NCBI RefSeq assembly: GCF_038024095.1
Contig: NZ_CP150668.1
Location: 1,860,001-1,924,000, forward strand
Origin: Polaribacter tangerinus
GTDB taxonomy: Bacteria; Bacteroidota; Bacteroidia; Flavobacteriales; Flavobacteriaceae
Direction: 5' to 3'
DNA: 64,000 nt
Shown: positions 1 through 6,858 of the stretch, one piece after another
Position numbering within the stretch: position 1 is the first letter of the stretch
Layout: every line of letters starts with the position of its first letter
Notes under the pieces: generated by a model
Told to the model about the DNA's origin: nothing
The model's database searches: none
The model's input: only the letters and a program-made list of their open reading frames with translations
Made by a program: the position numbers and the translations under genes

Positions 1-150
1 ACTTATTATCATTCCGATTGAAAATAATTTTCCCATTTTTTTATGAGGTTTACTTCCTTTTTTCACAATTATACTTCCAATTCCTGTCACTAATCCAAGT
101 CCACCAAAAAATGCGTGGATATAAATCAAAATTTTTATCGTTTCTTCCAT
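1..150 (-). CDS. DUF2306-like small membrane protein, partial
   Basis: The first 50 codons of a minus-strand gene whose remainder lies beyond the left edge. It starts at an ATG (148-150) and reads MEETIKILIYIHAFFGG, then a hydrophobic stretch, then KKGSKPHKKMGKLFSIGM. The pattern of a His and Gly-Gly in the first membrane segment, followed by a KG...HKK.GK loop, resembles DUF2306-type membrane proteins of unknown function. The family assignment rests on this short stretch only. Its start overlaps the end of the small upstream ORF, as is usual for translationally coupled genes. Confidence 0.55.
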   Translation of the reverse strand, partial: MEETIKILIYIHAFFGGLGLVTGIGSIIVKKGSKPHKKMGKLFSIGMIIS

Positions 151-278
151 CTGTTTTTTATTGAGTTTAGCGATTCAAAATTCAGATTATAGTTTTGGTT
201 TAGAAAGTTTAAAATTCCGAATTGTTGTTTTTTAGCGATGAGTTGTTCAAATTGTTGCCAACTGGTTATATGAAGCAC
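135..278 (-). CDS. small ORF or 3' remnant of a gene
   Basis: An open frame of 47 codons from a possible GTG (276-278) to TAA (135-137). It overlaps the start of the downstream membrane-protein gene by 16 bp. The peptide (VLHITSWQQFEQLIAKKQ..., ending SIKNRWKKR) has a natural amino-acid composition and the overlap looks like real coupling. It may instead be the 3' end of an older gene cut off by the arrival of the integrase, because the frame stays open back into the integrase tail. Function is not recognised. Confidence 0.35.
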   Translation of the reverse strand: MLHITSWQQFEQLIAKKQQFGILNFLNQNYNLNFESLNSIKNRWKKR

Positions 279-289
279 AAAGTTCCTGT

Positions 290-1102
290 TTATAGTTTTC
301 TGTTACCGGATAACAGGAACTTTTGTTTTTCTTTACGGTTTTGCTCTAAAGATAATAAAATTGAATCTAAAGGACTCTGAATTTCTAATAAATCTTTTTT
401 AGCAACATGGGTGTATATCATTGTTGTCTCAGGTCTCGAATGACCTAAAAGCTCTTGTATATGTCTTATTCCAACTCCGTTTTCTAATAAATGGGTAGCA
501 TAACTATGCCGTAATGTATGGGGTGATACATTTTTTGTAATTCCTGCAAGAGCAACATTTTTACTTAAAAATTTTCGAATGCTACTCTCAGAATATTTTT
601 TTCCAGCCAACCCTTCAATGAAATAAAAATTTGGTTTGTAGCTTAATAAATAATTATTTAGGAGTGGTAAAAATGATTTTGCTAAGACCACAAACCTATC
701 TTTTCTACCTTTGCCAGATACTACTTTTACTAAATTTCTTTCTATATCTATTTCACTTAATTTTAAATTTGTTATTTCTCCAACACGCAACCCAGATGAA
801 TATAAAAGAGCTATAATGGCACGGTGTTTTAAGTTTTTTGTAACCTGTAAAATAGATATTACTTCTTCGGCCGACAATATATTAGGTAACTTTTTAGATC
901 TTTTAGGACGTGTTAACACAACCGGATTAATCTTTATTTCTGGGCAATAACTCAAAAAAAGTTTCAGGGCACTTGTAAATTGTCTTTGTGTACTAATGGA
1001 ATAACTTCTTCGAATAAAAACGTCTTCAATAAAAACTTCTACATCTCTATCACTAATATTTTGTAGTTCTTTATCTCTGTAAAAATTAATAAAATCAGCC
1101 AT
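290..1102 (-). CDS. tyrosine recombinase/integrase, C-terminal part (frame-shifted from its N-terminus)
   Basis: Encodes the core-binding and catalytic domains of a tyrosine recombinase. Residues 1-60 are the SAM-like core-binding domain. The catalytic domain follows with the first Arg in SSGLRVGEI, HTLRHSYATHLLENG (His-x-x-Arg), LLGHSRPETTMIYTH (His, then the Tyr nucleophile). The reading frame is open further upstream without an ATG (to about 1190) and reads KELLNGFFKYLRGKRYSKSS, which is the normal continuation of Bacteroidota integrases of this type. The N-terminal domain is the separate ORF at 1171-1452 in another frame. Together they would make a normal-length integrase of about 387 residues. 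The catalytic residues are intact, so the protein could be active if the frame is restored. Confidence 0.85.
   Translation of the reverse strand: MADFINFYRDKELQNISDRDVEVFIEDVFIRRSYSISTQRQFTSALKLFLSYCPEIKINPVVLTRPKRSKKLPNILSAEEVISILQVTKNLKHRAIIALLYSSGLRVGEITNLKLSEIDIERNLVKVVSGKGRKDRFVVLAKSFLPLLNNYLLSYKPNFYFIEGLAGKKYSESSIRKFLSKNVALAGITKNVSPHTLRHSYATHLLENGVGIRHIQELLGHSRPETTMIYTHVAKKDLLEIQSPLDSILLSLEQNRKEKQKFLLSGNRKL
295..320. repeat. imperfect inverted repeat at the integrase 3' end (possible recombination core)
   Basis: On the plus strand CTGTTA (300-305) and TAACAG (311-316) face each other across CCGGA. The similarity extends outward to GTTTTCTGTTA on the left and TAACAGGAAC on the right. 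A further copy of the arm, GTTCCTGTT, sits at 282-290. No T-run follows on either strand, so it is not a classical terminator. Inverted arms around a 5-6 bp spacer next to a tyrosine recombinase gene resemble a core crossover site, but nothing in the window shows the second att site. Confidence 0.3.
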
Positions 1103-1170
1103 AAAAAAAGTATACGTATCTATGCTACTCTTGCTATACCTTTTACCTCTTAAATATTTAAAAAATCCAT

Positions 1171-1452
1171 TTAGTAGTTCTTTTTGCCCTTTTTTAAGTT
1201 TCGCTCATATGTATGTTTTCCGTAAAGCCTATCAGAATTAATATGAGCTTTGTTTTTGAAAGCAGTAAAAATTAAGGCTAAATTTTCTTCGGTGTCCTTT
1301 GTGTACCAAGTTTTTAAAGAACTACTCCAATATACATTTTGTAAAGACCTTAAAACAGATAAAAGATACTTGTTATAGGTAAAACGAATTAAAAGTTGAG
1401 CCTGCTGTCGATGTAACTTTTGTTCTAAAATGATGGTTGGTAGAGTTGTCAT
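1171..1452 (-). CDS. integrase N-terminal domain, separated by a -1 frameshift
   Basis: 93 residues with the arm-type N-terminal domain common in Bacteroidota tyrosine recombinases: a beta-rich start (IILEQKLHRQQAQLLIRFTY) and the WSSSLKTWYTKDTEENL motif, which corresponds to the usual 'W...WY.....N' signature. The ORF stops at 1171, but the following residues of the family are found in the -1 frame and lead into the gene at 290-1102. The shift falls exactly at the heptamer A AAA AAG (minus strand, 1195-1189). It is either a mutated integrase or one that needs a programmed -1 frameshift. Confidence 0.7.
   Translation of the reverse strand: MTTLPTIILEQKLHRQQAQLLIRFTYNKYLLSVLRSLQNVYWSSSLKTWYTKDTEENLALIFTAFKNKAHINSDRLYGKHTYERNLKKGKKNY
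1189..1195 (-). other. slippery heptamer A AAA AAG at the integrase frame change
   Basis: In the zero frame the N-terminal ORF reads TTA AAA AAG GGC. A one-base backward slip on A AAA AAG gives GGG CAA AAA GAA, which is exactly the frame that continues into the catalytic domain. A AAA AAG is the best-known bacterial -1 slippery sequence (as in E. coli dnaX). No obvious upstream Shine-Dalgarno-like stimulator or strong downstream stem-loop was seen, so a simple indel in the A-run remains equally possible. Confidence 0.45.
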
Positions 1453-1517
1453 TTTTTTTCTTTTTTAAGCAAGTTCAATATAAGAAAAAAAATATAAGTT
1501 ATTGTTACCAAAAAACG

Positions 1518-2660
1518 CTATAGTAGTAATTGCTTAATAGCGGCCTTAGAAAAAGTATACATTGGCATGCTACTCATAATACTTATATCGTCTAAAAAAG
1601 TGCTTTCGTTGGCAAGAAAAGCCATTACCTTTTCTGAATTATTTTTTTTAAAAATTTTGGTAAAAACTTCTTTGCCACTCATTTTTTCCGATAATAAAAC
1701 ATCCAATAAGGTTGCGTCATACCAACTATAGGTTGCATCTCTAAAACTTTTTTTATAAATAGGAGTGTTGTTTTTTTCTAATTCCGATACAATGTTAGTT
1801 GCATCTTTTTGAATAAATTGAAATGTATATCCACTACTAGCTTTGGTAAAACCGCCAGCTGTACCAATATTAATAATGTTTTTCTCTGGATGTTTTTTAA
1901 ACTTTGCTAAAGACATCGGAATTACGCCAAACTCTTCATGAGAAATTTTATAATTAGTTATTTTTAAAACCTCTTTAATGTATTTTTTTAAAGCTACCGA
2001 ATAGGTTTCTTTTTCTAATACCTCTCTACTAAACAATGTGTACTCTACAAGCGCCTCTTTTTTCGATATAGGTAAAACATACATAAAAGTGGCACCGTTT
2101 TTTTGAGAAACTCTAAAATCCATTAGCGTACCAATTTTGCTATTAAAACAGTTTTCTTCAGTTTGTATAACCCAGCCTTTAAAATGTTGAAGTAAAGAGT
2201 TTTTTTTGTTGATTTTAGGATGATATAAAGTAGTGCTGTTAAAAATAAAATTTCCAGAATATTTTCCTTTATCTGTACTGATAATACCACCTTCTAAATT
2301 TCCAGAAATATTGGTAATGGTTTCTTGTAAAAAAGTAACATTTTTAAAATTTTTGGCAAAACCAAACACATACTTGTAAAAGTCTATTCCTAAAATCATT
2401 TTATAAGTGTAATTGCCAAGATTAATTATTTCTGAATAATCGGTAGATAAAAATTCTAAATGTTGCCATTTTGCATGTACAATATCCTCGAAAATTCCGG
2501 GTTTTTTTTCCCAGTAACACCATGTTCTATCATTATTCGTTTTTGCATCTTTGTCTACAACCAATATTTTCTTATCACGTAAAAGAGGCGATTTTAAGAT
2601 GTTGTATAATAAACTAAGTCCAGCACATCCAGCACCTGCAATAATATAATCGTACTTCAT
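1518..2660 (-). CDS. crtY: lycopene beta-cyclase (CrtY type)
   Basis: A 380-residue flavoprotein-like enzyme of the lycopene cyclase family, which converts lycopene to beta-carotene in the membrane. The N-terminus holds the dinucleotide-binding motif IAGAGCAGLSL and a following acidic patch (LVVDKDAKTNNDRTWCYWE) typical of CrtY. A second conserved block, IGTAGGFTKASSGYTF, lies near residue 270. Length is normal. It sits 4 bp after the gene at 2665-3150, probably in one transcript. Other carotenoid genes (crtB, crtI, crtZ) are not in the window. Confidence 0.9.
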   Translation of the reverse strand: MKYDYIIAGAGCAGLSLLYNILKSPLLRDKKILVVDKDAKTNNDRTWCYWEKKPGIFEDIVHAKWQHLEFLSTDYSEIINLGNYTYKMILGIDFYKYVFGFAKNFKNVTFLQETITNISGNLEGGIISTDKGKYSGNFIFNSTTLYHPKINKKNSLLQHFKGWVIQTEENCFNSKIGTLMDFRVSQKNGATFMYVLPISKKEALVEYTLFSREVLEKETYSVALKKYIKEVLKITNYKISHEEFGVIPMSLAKFKKHPEKNIINIGTAGGFTKASSGYTFQFIQKDATNIVSELEKNNTPIYKKSFRDATYSWYDATLLDVLLSEKMSGKEVFTKIFKKNNSEKVMAFLANESTFLDDISIMSSMPMYTFSKAAIKQLLL

Positions 2661-2664
2661 AATA

Positions 2665-3150
2665 TTACTTTAAAAATCTATTATACCAGCTATGCTCTAT
2701 GGGAACTTCCCAATAATTTTCAAAATCATGTTTGGTAGTAACTAAATTGTCAAAAATGATACTTTTCTCAGTAATAGCTTTATTTTTTAATAATTTTTTA
2801 AAGTCTTTTAGCTCTTTGTATTGCACATACTCACCTTGTTTAAAACAAACGTTCATTCTGTCTAATAAAGATACATTATAGGTTTCTTGAAGTTCTAAAA
2901 TAAATGAAACAGCAGTATCCATATCGGTGTTTGTAAGCTTGGTGGTAATATCATCGGCAGTTAACACTATAAAACGCTGGTGTAAAAGTAGATAGGATGC
3001 TGTAAAGTTTTCAACATCTGGCTTCCAACTACAAATAAAACCCTTTATTTTTTCTTCTATAGTAGCTATTTCATTAGTATAAAACTTTCTGCTAGACGGA
3101 TAAATCCAAATTTTAGCATCATCCGGAATATGGTCAAAAGGAACAAGCAT
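2665..3150 (-). CDS. conserved flavobacterial protein of unknown function (161 aa)
   Basis: A soluble protein without signal peptide or membrane segment. It contains conserved-looking blocks such as IWIYPSSRKFYTNEI, LLDRMNVCFKQGEYVQYK and a C-terminal WEVPIEHSWYNRFL. I recognise it as a family widespread in Flavobacteriaceae that is often labelled 'ABC transporter ATPase' in databases. There is no Walker motif, so that label is not supported here. It is the first gene of the crtY unit, with a -7 element about 18 bp upstream of its start. Confidence 0.75.
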   Translation of the reverse strand: MLVPFDHIPDDAKIWIYPSSRKFYTNEIATIEEKIKGFICSWKPDVENFTASYLLLHQRFIVLTADDITTKLTNTDMDTAVSFILELQETYNVSLLDRMNVCFKQGEYVQYKELKDFKKLLKNKAITEKSIIFDNLVTTKHDFENYWEVPIEHSWYNRFLK

Positions 3151-3167
3151 TGGTTATATTTTAACTA

Positions 3168-3175
3168 CAAATATA
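3168..3175 (-). promoter_or_regulatory. -7 element of the crtY unit
   Basis: TATATTTG on the minus strand is a perfect match to the Bacteroidota -7 consensus TAnnTTTG. It lies 18 bp upstream of the ATG at 3150. No convincing -33 TTTG at the usual spacing was found. Confidence 0.5.
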
Positions 3176-3225
3176 AATAAAACATTTGCCAAAAAGGATA
3201 TTTTATACCGATCAGATTTAGTAAA

Positions 3226-3251
3226 TAAAAAGCACCTTATTAAAGGTGCTT
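3226..3251 (-). terminator. rho-independent terminator after the thioredoxin-like gene
   Basis: Stem AAGCACCTT (3230-3238) pairs with AAGGTGCTT (3243-3251) around a four-base loop. On the minus strand it is followed by TTTTATTTA. It lies 67 bp after the stop of the gene at 3318-3914. Confidence 0.75.
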
Positions 3252-3317
3252 GAAGTACTATTTTGTAATAGCAAACTATTAAATAATTGCTTTAGACGCC
3301 TATTAGCGTTATCTTTT

Positions 3318-3914
3318 TTAGGCTTTTTTAAGAATATCAATAAAATCTTCTTGTATACTTTTCCCTTTATTTTTATTATACCAAACTTGTAAATCTTGTT
3401 TAAATGCTGCATCTATACTTCCATTTTTTTCTTTATAGTCTGCTACCATTTTAGTTGCTACAGAAGGTCTTGGTCCCCACGTGTCTATTATATTATTATG
3501 CTCGTCTAGCGCAATCAATTTTGGTATACTTCTGCCTCCGTTTGTTAAAAATAAATCCATTAGAGCTATATTTTCATCTCTCAAAACAATCTTTAGTTCA
3601 ATATGTTCACTTAAAGAAGCCATTTTATCTATAACTGGTAAATTTTGCGCAGCATCGCCACACCATCCTTCTGAGAGTACCAGCCATGTTTGTGGCTTAT
3701 TTAACGATTTAATAGTTGCGGTAGTTTCTTCAGAAATTTTAATTGTTTTGTCTAAACGTTGCATGCGCTTATGGTTTAGTAAACTATATTGAGTTAAATC
3801 TTCCGATTGTGTTGGTCCTGTTGCTTTTCCTTCTTCTAACAAATTGCCTATTAGGCTTCTATATGCCAAATAACTATAACTATTTTCTAGACTTTTTTTT
3901 ATAATATCTTTCAT
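3318..3914 (-). CDS. thioredoxin-fold protein with a WCGDA active-site variant
   Basis: 198 residues of the thioredoxin superfamily. The active-site block reads LSEGWCGDAAQNLPVIDKMA at about residues 79-98. It keeps Trp-Cys but has Asp-Ala where a thioredoxin would have the second Cys. A conserved cis-Pro region follows (GGRSIPKLIAL). This single-Cys variant is typical of a cytoplasmic thioredoxin-like family common in Bacteroidota, so it is probably not a classical disulfide reductase. No signal peptide. It is a single gene, with its own terminator downstream. Confidence 0.8.
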   Translation of the reverse strand: MKDIIKKSLENSYSYLAYRSLIGNLLEEGKATGPTQSEDLTQYSLLNHKRMQRLDKTIKISEETTATIKSLNKPQTWLVLSEGWCGDAAQNLPVIDKMASLSEHIELKIVLRDENIALMDLFLTNGGRSIPKLIALDEHNNIIDTWGPRPSVATKMVADYKEKNGSIDAAFKQDLQVWYNKNKGKSIQEDFIDILKKA

Positions 3915-3988
3915 TCTTATATTGCTTTTTTACGAATTGTAACTATTAAAATTGTTTACAATAGTTAAGACGTTATATTTTAATTTTC

Positions 3989-4945
3989 TTACAAAGAACG
4001 CTCGCCTTTTTTTATGTTTTTTAACATGGTTTCTGTCATACTTTGTAAGGTGTATTTTGGTTGCCAGTTCCAATCTTTTTTTGCGGCAGTATCATCTATA
4101 GAACTAGGCCAACTATCTGCAATTTTTTGCCTAAAGTCTGGAGAATAGGTGATGGTAAAACCAGGAATATGTTTTTTTATTTCAGATGCAATTTCTTCGG
4201 GAGAAAAATCCATACTAGCTAAATTATAGGCAGTTCTTATTTTTATGTCCGATGGTTTTGCTTGCATTAATTGAATAGTAGCCTCTACAGCATCGTTCAT
4301 ATACATCATTGGCAAGCGAGTTTCTTTAGATAAAAAACAATTATAATGGCCACTTTCTATAGCTTTAAAGTAAATATCTACAGCATAATCTGTAGTACCA
4401 CCACCAGGTTTTGTTTTCCAAGAAATAATACCCGGATATCTTAAACTTCTTACATCAACACCATATTTTTCGTGGTAGTAATTACACCAAAATTCTCCCG
4501 AAAGTTTACTAATTCCGTATACAGTACTTGGCTCCATAATGGTTTTTTGTGGAGTTTTTTCTTTAGGAGTAGTTGGACCGAAAACTGCAATAGAACTTGG
4601 CCAATACACTTGTTTTATATGTTTTTCTTTGGCTAAGTCTAAGACAGCTAAAAGAGAATTCATATTTAAACTCCATGCTTTTTCGGGGTATTGCTCTGCA
4701 GTTGCAGATAACATTGCGGCCAACAAATAAACTTGCGTAACATGGTATTTTTTTATCATTTTTAAAATAGTATCCTTGTCTGTTGCATCAATAATTTCAA
4801 AAGGACCGGCATTCATCATCATCGAATTTCCTGTTCTAATATCTGAAGCAATTACTTGGTTGTTTCCATAAACCTCTCGTAATTTTTCTGTAAGCTCGTT
4901 GCCAATTTGTCCGCTAGCTCCTAAAATTAAAATAACTTCACTCAT
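3989..4945 (-). CDS. tdh: L-threonine 3-dehydrogenase, short-chain (SDR/epimerase) type
   Basis: 318 residues of the extended SDR family. The N-terminal NAD-binding motif is ILGASGQIGNEL, the catalytic Ser is in YWPSSIAVFGP, and Tyr-x-x-x-Lys is in STVYGISKLSGE. The block YPGIISWKTKPGGGTTDYAV and the start and length match the SDR-type threonine dehydrogenases known from Flavobacterium and Cytophaga, which oxidise L-threonine to 2-amino-3-ketobutyrate. This differs from the zinc-dependent E. coli Tdh. It stands alone, with a clear -7 element upstream. Confidence 0.88.
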   Translation of the reverse strand: MSEVILILGASGQIGNELTEKLREVYGNNQVIASDIRTGNSMMMNAGPFEIIDATDKDTILKMIKKYHVTQVYLLAAMLSATAEQYPEKAWSLNMNSLLAVLDLAKEKHIKQVYWPSSIAVFGPTTPKEKTPQKTIMEPSTVYGISKLSGEFWCNYYHEKYGVDVRSLRYPGIISWKTKPGGGTTDYAVDIYFKAIESGHYNCFLSKETRLPMMYMNDAVEATIQLMQAKPSDIKIRTAYNLASMDFSPEEIASEIKKHIPGFTITYSPDFRQKIADSWPSSIDDTAAKKDWNWQPKYTLQSMTETMLKNIKKGERSL

Positions 4946-4972
4946 TTTTTTAAATTCAATTAAAATCAGTTA

Positions 4973-4980
4973 CAAAGGTA
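4973..4980 (-). promoter_or_regulatory. -7 element of tdh
   Basis: TACCTTTG on the minus strand matches TAnnTTTG perfectly and lies 28 bp before the tdh start. No clear -33 element was seen. Confidence 0.5.
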
Positions 4981-5123
4981 CTTAATTTAAATATTCGTAA
5001 TAAAATTTTAAATAGTTAATTATTCAATAATTTTATCTTCATTATAAGTTTGTTTATAGAGAATTTTTAAATTGTAAGTATGTTTTTAAATTGTGTATTT
5101 TTACCATTTAAAAATAGTAATAA

Positions 5124-5738
5124 GTGAAGTTAGTTTATACCTTTTTATGCCTTCTTTTATTTTTTTCTTGCAATACCTCTCAAAAAGAAAAGGAAATTGC
5201 CAGTAAGCCAAAACCATTAATGAGTGTTTTTGAGTCTTATCAAAAAACAATACCTGTTAAAAAAAAGTATGCAGCAGAAGTTGCTAATTGGCATCACTTA
5301 AAACAAGTAGATTCATTTTTGGTAAAATATACTAAAATTTCGCCTAACGAAGCGTTAAGAAATGCCGAAGAATTAAAAGATTTAGTTAAGCAGTTAAAAG
5401 ATAGTGTGAAACCTATTATTTTTGAAACTCCGTCTTTAAACGCTCGTGTAAATATATTATACAACGAGGCGTTGCGTTTAGAAGATATAAGTACAATTTC
5501 TGTAATAGAGCCAAAAGCAGTAAACGAACAGGTTAATAAGGTGTTACAATCTTACTCTGCTCTTACTGTTAAAATTAACAGTTTACTCTCTAAATTAAAA
5601 TTTGAAGAAGAAATTACAATCAATGTGAAATATATTGGTTTAGACTCTACACAAATAGATAGCATTTCTAGAAGTACTATTTTAAAACGCGATTCAAAAA
5701 TATTACCTAGTAATAAACGGCCTATAAAAATTAAGTAA
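5124..5738 (+). CDS. putative lipoprotein of unknown function (204 aa)
   Basis: The start is a GTG (5124) that begins MKLVYTFLCLLLFFSCNTSQ, a lipoprotein signal peptide with its Cys at about residue 16. The mature part is helical and Lys/Leu-rich (for example LRNAEELKDLVKQLKDSVKP), which suggests a coiled-coil-like fold. There is no enzyme motif. The next gene, also a lipoprotein, follows after 18 bp, so the two probably form one operon. Confidence 0.7.
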   Translation: MKLVYTFLCLLLFFSCNTSQKEKEIASKPKPLMSVFESYQKTIPVKKKYAAEVANWHHLKQVDSFLVKYTKISPNEALRNAEELKDLVKQLKDSVKPIIFETPSLNARVNILYNEALRLEDISTISVIEPKAVNEQVNKVLQSYSALTVKINSLLSKLKFEEEITINVKYIGLDSTQIDSISRSTILKRDSKILPSNKRPIKIK

Positions 5739-5756
5739 CAATTTAAACTGTTTATA

Positions 5757-6275
5757 ATGACAAAAAGTAGTGTTCTAATTATTGCCATTTTTTTACTATT
5801 GGCATGTAAAAAATCGGATAAAAATATTGTAAATAAACAGCAAGAAAAAACAACTATAGATAGTTTGCTAACTGCTTTTCATAAAGGAGCCACAGATGCC
5901 GACTATCATAGTTTTTTTAATAAGTTAGATAAAGAGGCAGTTTATATAGGAACAGCAGCAGAAGAAGTTTGGTCTAAAAAAGCATTTGAGCAGTTTAGTA
6001 AACCATATTTTGATGCTGGTAAGGCTTGGGATTTTAAAACTTTAGAGCGAACAGTTTACATAAGTAAAGAGGGTAATTTTGCTTGGTTTAACGAACTATT
6101 AAATACTTGGATGGGAACTTGTAGAGGTTCTGGTGTTTTAGAAAAAAAACAAAACACATGGCAAATTAAGCAATACGTACTTTCTGTTGCCATACCAAAT
6201 AACGACATACAAAAGGTAATTGCTGTTAAAAAAGAAAACGATGCCCTTTTCTTAGAGAAATACAATAATGAATAA
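5757..6275 (+). CDS. lipoprotein with an NTF2/SnoaL-like fold
   Basis: 172 residues. The N-terminus MTKSSVLIIAIFLLLACKKS is a lipoprotein signal with Cys at 17. The mature part has the pattern of SnoaL/DUF4440 proteins: a first helix (TIDSLLTAFHKGATDADYHSFF), VYIGTAAEEVWSKKAFEQF in the middle, and a final strand ending NTWQIKQYVLSVAIP. Such proteins are often small ligand-binding domains or isomerase relatives; the ligand is unknown. It is the second gene of the lipoprotein pair. Confidence 0.7.
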   Translation: MTKSSVLIIAIFLLLACKKSDKNIVNKQQEKTTIDSLLTAFHKGATDADYHSFFNKLDKEAVYIGTAAEEVWSKKAFEQFSKPYFDAGKAWDFKTLERTVYISKEGNFAWFNELLNTWMGTCRGSGVLEKKQNTWQIKQYVLSVAIPNNDIQKVIAVKKENDALFLEKYNNE

Positions 6276-6302
6276 TTGAAGTACTTTTTTATTTAAAGAA
6301 AC

Positions 6303-6782
6303 TTATGTTACTACTTCTTCTACTACTTTGTAAATTAAGTCGTTTTCAAACCCTTTTCTTAGTAAGAAATCTATGAGTTTTTTCTTTCTTTTGTAGTGGT
6401 TACTTTCTGTAATTACACTATTTCTATTTTGGGTAATTCTGTATATAGTTTCGATATAGGCTGTTTCGTCTATTTCTTTTAAAGCTGTTTTTATGTTGTA
6501 TGCAGAGATATCTTTAAATTTTAGTTCTCTTATAATTCGCTGTTTTCCCCAATTTTTAATTCTAAATTTTCCGCGAGCAAAACTTTTAGCAAACCGTTCT
6601 TCATTTAAAAAATTATCTTGCAACAAGCTTAATAAAATTTGTTCTCTTGCTTCGGGTATTAGTTGGTAATCGCGCATTTTTTGTTCTACCTCTTTATGGC
6701 ATCTGTCTTGGTATACGCAGTATTGTTCTAATTTACGTTTTATTTCTTGTACCGTATACGATTTTTTTTGCTGTTCAAACAT
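6303..6782 (-). CDS. recX: regulatory protein RecX
   Basis: 159 residues of the RecX family, which binds RecA filaments and moderates recombinase activity. Three-helix repeats are visible: the N-terminal SYTVQEIKRKLEQYCVYQDR block, the central FLNEERFAKSFARGKFRIKN motif (the most conserved RecX signature) with WGKQRIIRELK, and the C-terminal YKRKKKLIDFLLRKGFEND. The length is normal. It is transcribed away from the efflux operon, with a terminator in between. Confidence 0.88.
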   Translation of the reverse strand: MFEQQKKSYTVQEIKRKLEQYCVYQDRCHKEVEQKMRDYQLIPEAREQILLSLLQDNFLNEERFAKSFARGKFRIKNWGKQRIIRELKFKDISAYNIKTALKEIDETAYIETIYRITQNRNSVITESNHYKRKKKLIDFLLRKGFENDLIYKVVEEVVT

Positions 6783-6795
6783 AATTTAAAAATAC

Positions 6796-6836
6796 AAAAA
6801 GAGGAGGAAAGTATATAAAACTTCCTCCTCTTTTTT
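6796..6836 (-). terminator. terminator at the end of the RND efflux operon
   Basis: AAAAAGAGGAGGAA (6796-6809) pairs with TTCCTCCTCTTTTT (6822-6835) around a 12-base loop. The structure has T-runs on both strands and could stop transcription in either direction. It separates the RND operon from recX. Confidence 0.75.
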
Positions 6837-6858
6837 ATGGTTAGTTTCTAAGAATTAT

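Noticed and set aside
295..320. Integron attC site
   Set aside because: The arms lack the spacing and R/L box layout of attC and there are no cassette-like repeats nearby.
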